Assembly (NCBI GenBank): GCA_019116915.1
Contig: DXAS01000096.1
Location: forward strand, 1 to 5,648
Direction of reading: 5' to 3'
DNA from: Flavonifractor avicola
Lineage (GTDB): Bacteria; Bacillota; Clostridia; Oscillospirales; Oscillospiraceae
Length of the DNA: 5,648 bases
Positions 4,713 to 5,648 of this stretch are shown here, piece by piece; the stretch's first letter is position 1; each line of letters starts with the position of its first letter. Below the pieces are notes generated by a model that had not been told where the DNA came from, did not search any database, and was given only the letters and a program-made list of their open reading frames with translations. Both the position numbers and the translations under genes were made by a program.

Positions 4713-5648
4713 GCAGCATTCTCCTTTTCTTCATGAAATGTGTCAGCGGAAAATGCCTGGAAAAAAGGGGTTCCTTGAAACGCTGCTGTCTGTTTTCCTT
4801 TATGGATATAGGGTGGCCCGCCGCCGTCCACGGTATGGCGGATGGCGGGATGCTCGGTCAGCTCGTACTTCAGATCCATCACGGGTTTGGCGCCGCGGAT
4901 AAAGAGGATGGCATATCGGTTGTCCAGGCCCCGTACCTCGTCCGGGGTGAGCAGCTCTCGGCCGCTCATCTGGAAGTTGGTGGACCAGGAGCCCGACCTG
5001 CCTTTGGTCTGGCCATGGGTCTTGGTGTCGATGGTGGCCTTGCCCAGCGCCTCGGAGATGTACTTGTGGGTGCTGGACTCATTGCCGCCCAGGTAGAGGA
5101 TGGTGTCTGAGTTGCCGGGGATGGTCTCCCAGGAGTCCTTGTAGAGCTCTTTGATCTGGGCCATGTTCTGGATGATGGTGCTGGCGGAGATGTTCCTGGA
5201 GCGCATGGTGGCCAGCTCCCGAGTGAAGCCAGGCAGAGGCATGGCCGCGAATTCGTCCAGCACAAAGTGGACGTGCCGGGGCAGGGCCCCATGGTGGATC
5301 TGGTCAGCACTGTAATAGAGGGCCTGGAACGCTTGGGCGTAGAGCAGGGACACCAAGAAGTTAAACGTGCTGTCGTTGTCCGGGATCACGGCATAGAGGG
5401 CCACCTTTTTTTCTCCCAGGGTGTAGAGATCCATGTCGTCGTGGTCGGTGACAGCCTGGATTTGAGGCAGATTGAAGGGCGCCAGACGGACGGCGGTGGA
5501 CACCAAAATACTCTTGGAGGTCTTGCCCGCAGCCATCTTAAAGACCTTGTACTGGTGGACAGCCACGCTGTTGGGGTCGTCCCGCTCCATGGCCTGGAAC
5601 AGCAGATCCAGAGGGGAGACGTACTCCTCGTCCTCCTCCTTCACCTCC
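4709..5648 (-). CDS. VirD4-like type IV coupling protein (CD1115-type), 5' end beyond window
   Basis: This is the C-terminal 312 residues of the coupling ATPase that links the relaxosome to the mating channel and pumps DNA through it. The start and Walker A lie upstream of the window. Visible family features, numbered from the first codon here, are the conserved AAGKTSKSIL block (39-48), the Walker B motif VHFVLDEF (126-133), the following RSRNISASTIIQN stretch typical of TraG/VirD4 proteins, GNSDTILYLGG, and EALGKATID. The conserved C-terminal block SGRELLTPDEVRGLD comes before IRGAKPV. The GTG near 5644 is an internal valine codon, not the start, since family members run several hundred residues further upstream. 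The gene ends in TGA overlapping the Maff2 ATG by 4 bases. Its last ~35 residues (after TEHPAIRH) are low in recognisable family sequence and end EKENAA. Confidence 0.95.
   Translation of the reverse strand, partial: EVKEEDEEYVSPLDLLFQAMERDDPNSVAVHQYKVFKMAAGKTSKSILVSTAVRLAPFNLPQIQAVTDHDDMDLYTLGEKKVALYAVIPDNDSTFNFLVSLLYAQAFQALYYSADQIHHGALPRHVHFVLDEFAAMPLPGFTRELATMRSRNISASTIIQNMAQIKELYKDSWETIPGNSDTILYLGGNESSTHKYISEALGKATIDTKTHGQTKGRSGSWSTNFQMSGRELLTPDEVRGLDNRYAILFIRGAKPVMDLKYELTEHPAIRHTVDGGGPPYIHKGKQTAAFQGTPFFQAFSADTFHEEKENAA

Noticed and set aside
4314..4736. 140-codon plus-strand frame across Maff2
   Set aside because: Antisense to Maff2 and passing through the terminator hairpin; charged, low-complexity translation without a start signal.
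5509..5532. AAGKTSKS in the VirD4-like protein as a Walker A site
   Set aside because: The spacing does not fit GxxxxGK[ST]. This is a conserved block after the nucleotide-binding start of the family; the true Walker A lies upstream of the window.
5621..5648. Purine-rich AGGAGG repeats on the minus strand as an internal ribosome binding site and start at GTG 5644
   Set aside because: They encode an acidic stretch (EVKEEDEE) in the middle of the coupling protein, found at the same place in relatives. The frame continues past the window edge.

Overview
The window is an internal piece of the conjugation (type IV secretion) region of an integrative and conjugative element, most likely from a moderately GC-rich gut Firmicute of the class Clostridia (Oscillospiraceae/Ruminococcaceae type). 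That placement is an inference. It rests on the protein families recognised (VirD4-like coupling ATPase, Maff2, VirB6/TrbL-like CD1112 type, PrgI, VirB4-like CD1110 type), which occur together in this order in Clostridia elements resembling the Clostridioides difficile conjugative transposons, and on the strong AAGGAGG ribosome binding sites. No 16S, tRNA, integrase or att site is present to fix the host or the element ends.

Five transfer genes lie on the minus strand and read right to left: the C-terminal part of the VirD4-like coupling protein (4709-5648, 5' end outside the window), Maff2 (4386-4712), the VirB6/TrbL-like membrane channel protein (2856-3707), PrgI (2047-2400) and the VirB4-like ATPase (1-2054, 3' end outside the window). 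VirD4/Maff2 and PrgI/VirB4 are translationally coupled pairs with 4- and 8-base overlaps. Together they would form the inner-membrane and energising core of the mating channel: VirD4 brings the relaxosome, VirB4 powers assembly and transport, and the small membrane proteins form the pore.

Two plus-strand units interrupt this minus-strand series. Between Maff2 and the VirB6-like gene is a complete type II toxin-antitoxin cassette: AT-rich promoter, Phd/YefM-family antitoxin (3784-4056), overlapping RelE/ParE-family toxin (4043-4345) and a strong intrinsic terminator (4349-4386). Between the VirB6-like gene and PrgI is a small, unrecognised, very hydrophobic membrane protein (2514-2852) with its own ribosome binding site and a plausible promoter. 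Its stop codon is three bases from the stop of the VirB6-like gene, tail to tail.

The main points of interest are these two opposite-strand insertions into what should be a continuous transfer operon, the resulting antisense transcription, the missing ribosome binding site of the VirB6-like gene just beyond the toxin-antitoxin promoter, and a terminator hairpin that should fold better in the antisense (operon) RNA than in the sense RNA. The many other long open frames in this GC-rich sequence are antisense or out-of-frame shadows. There is no stretch over 300 bases without a gene. I see no CRISPR array, tRNA, rRNA, insertion sequence or obvious defence system.
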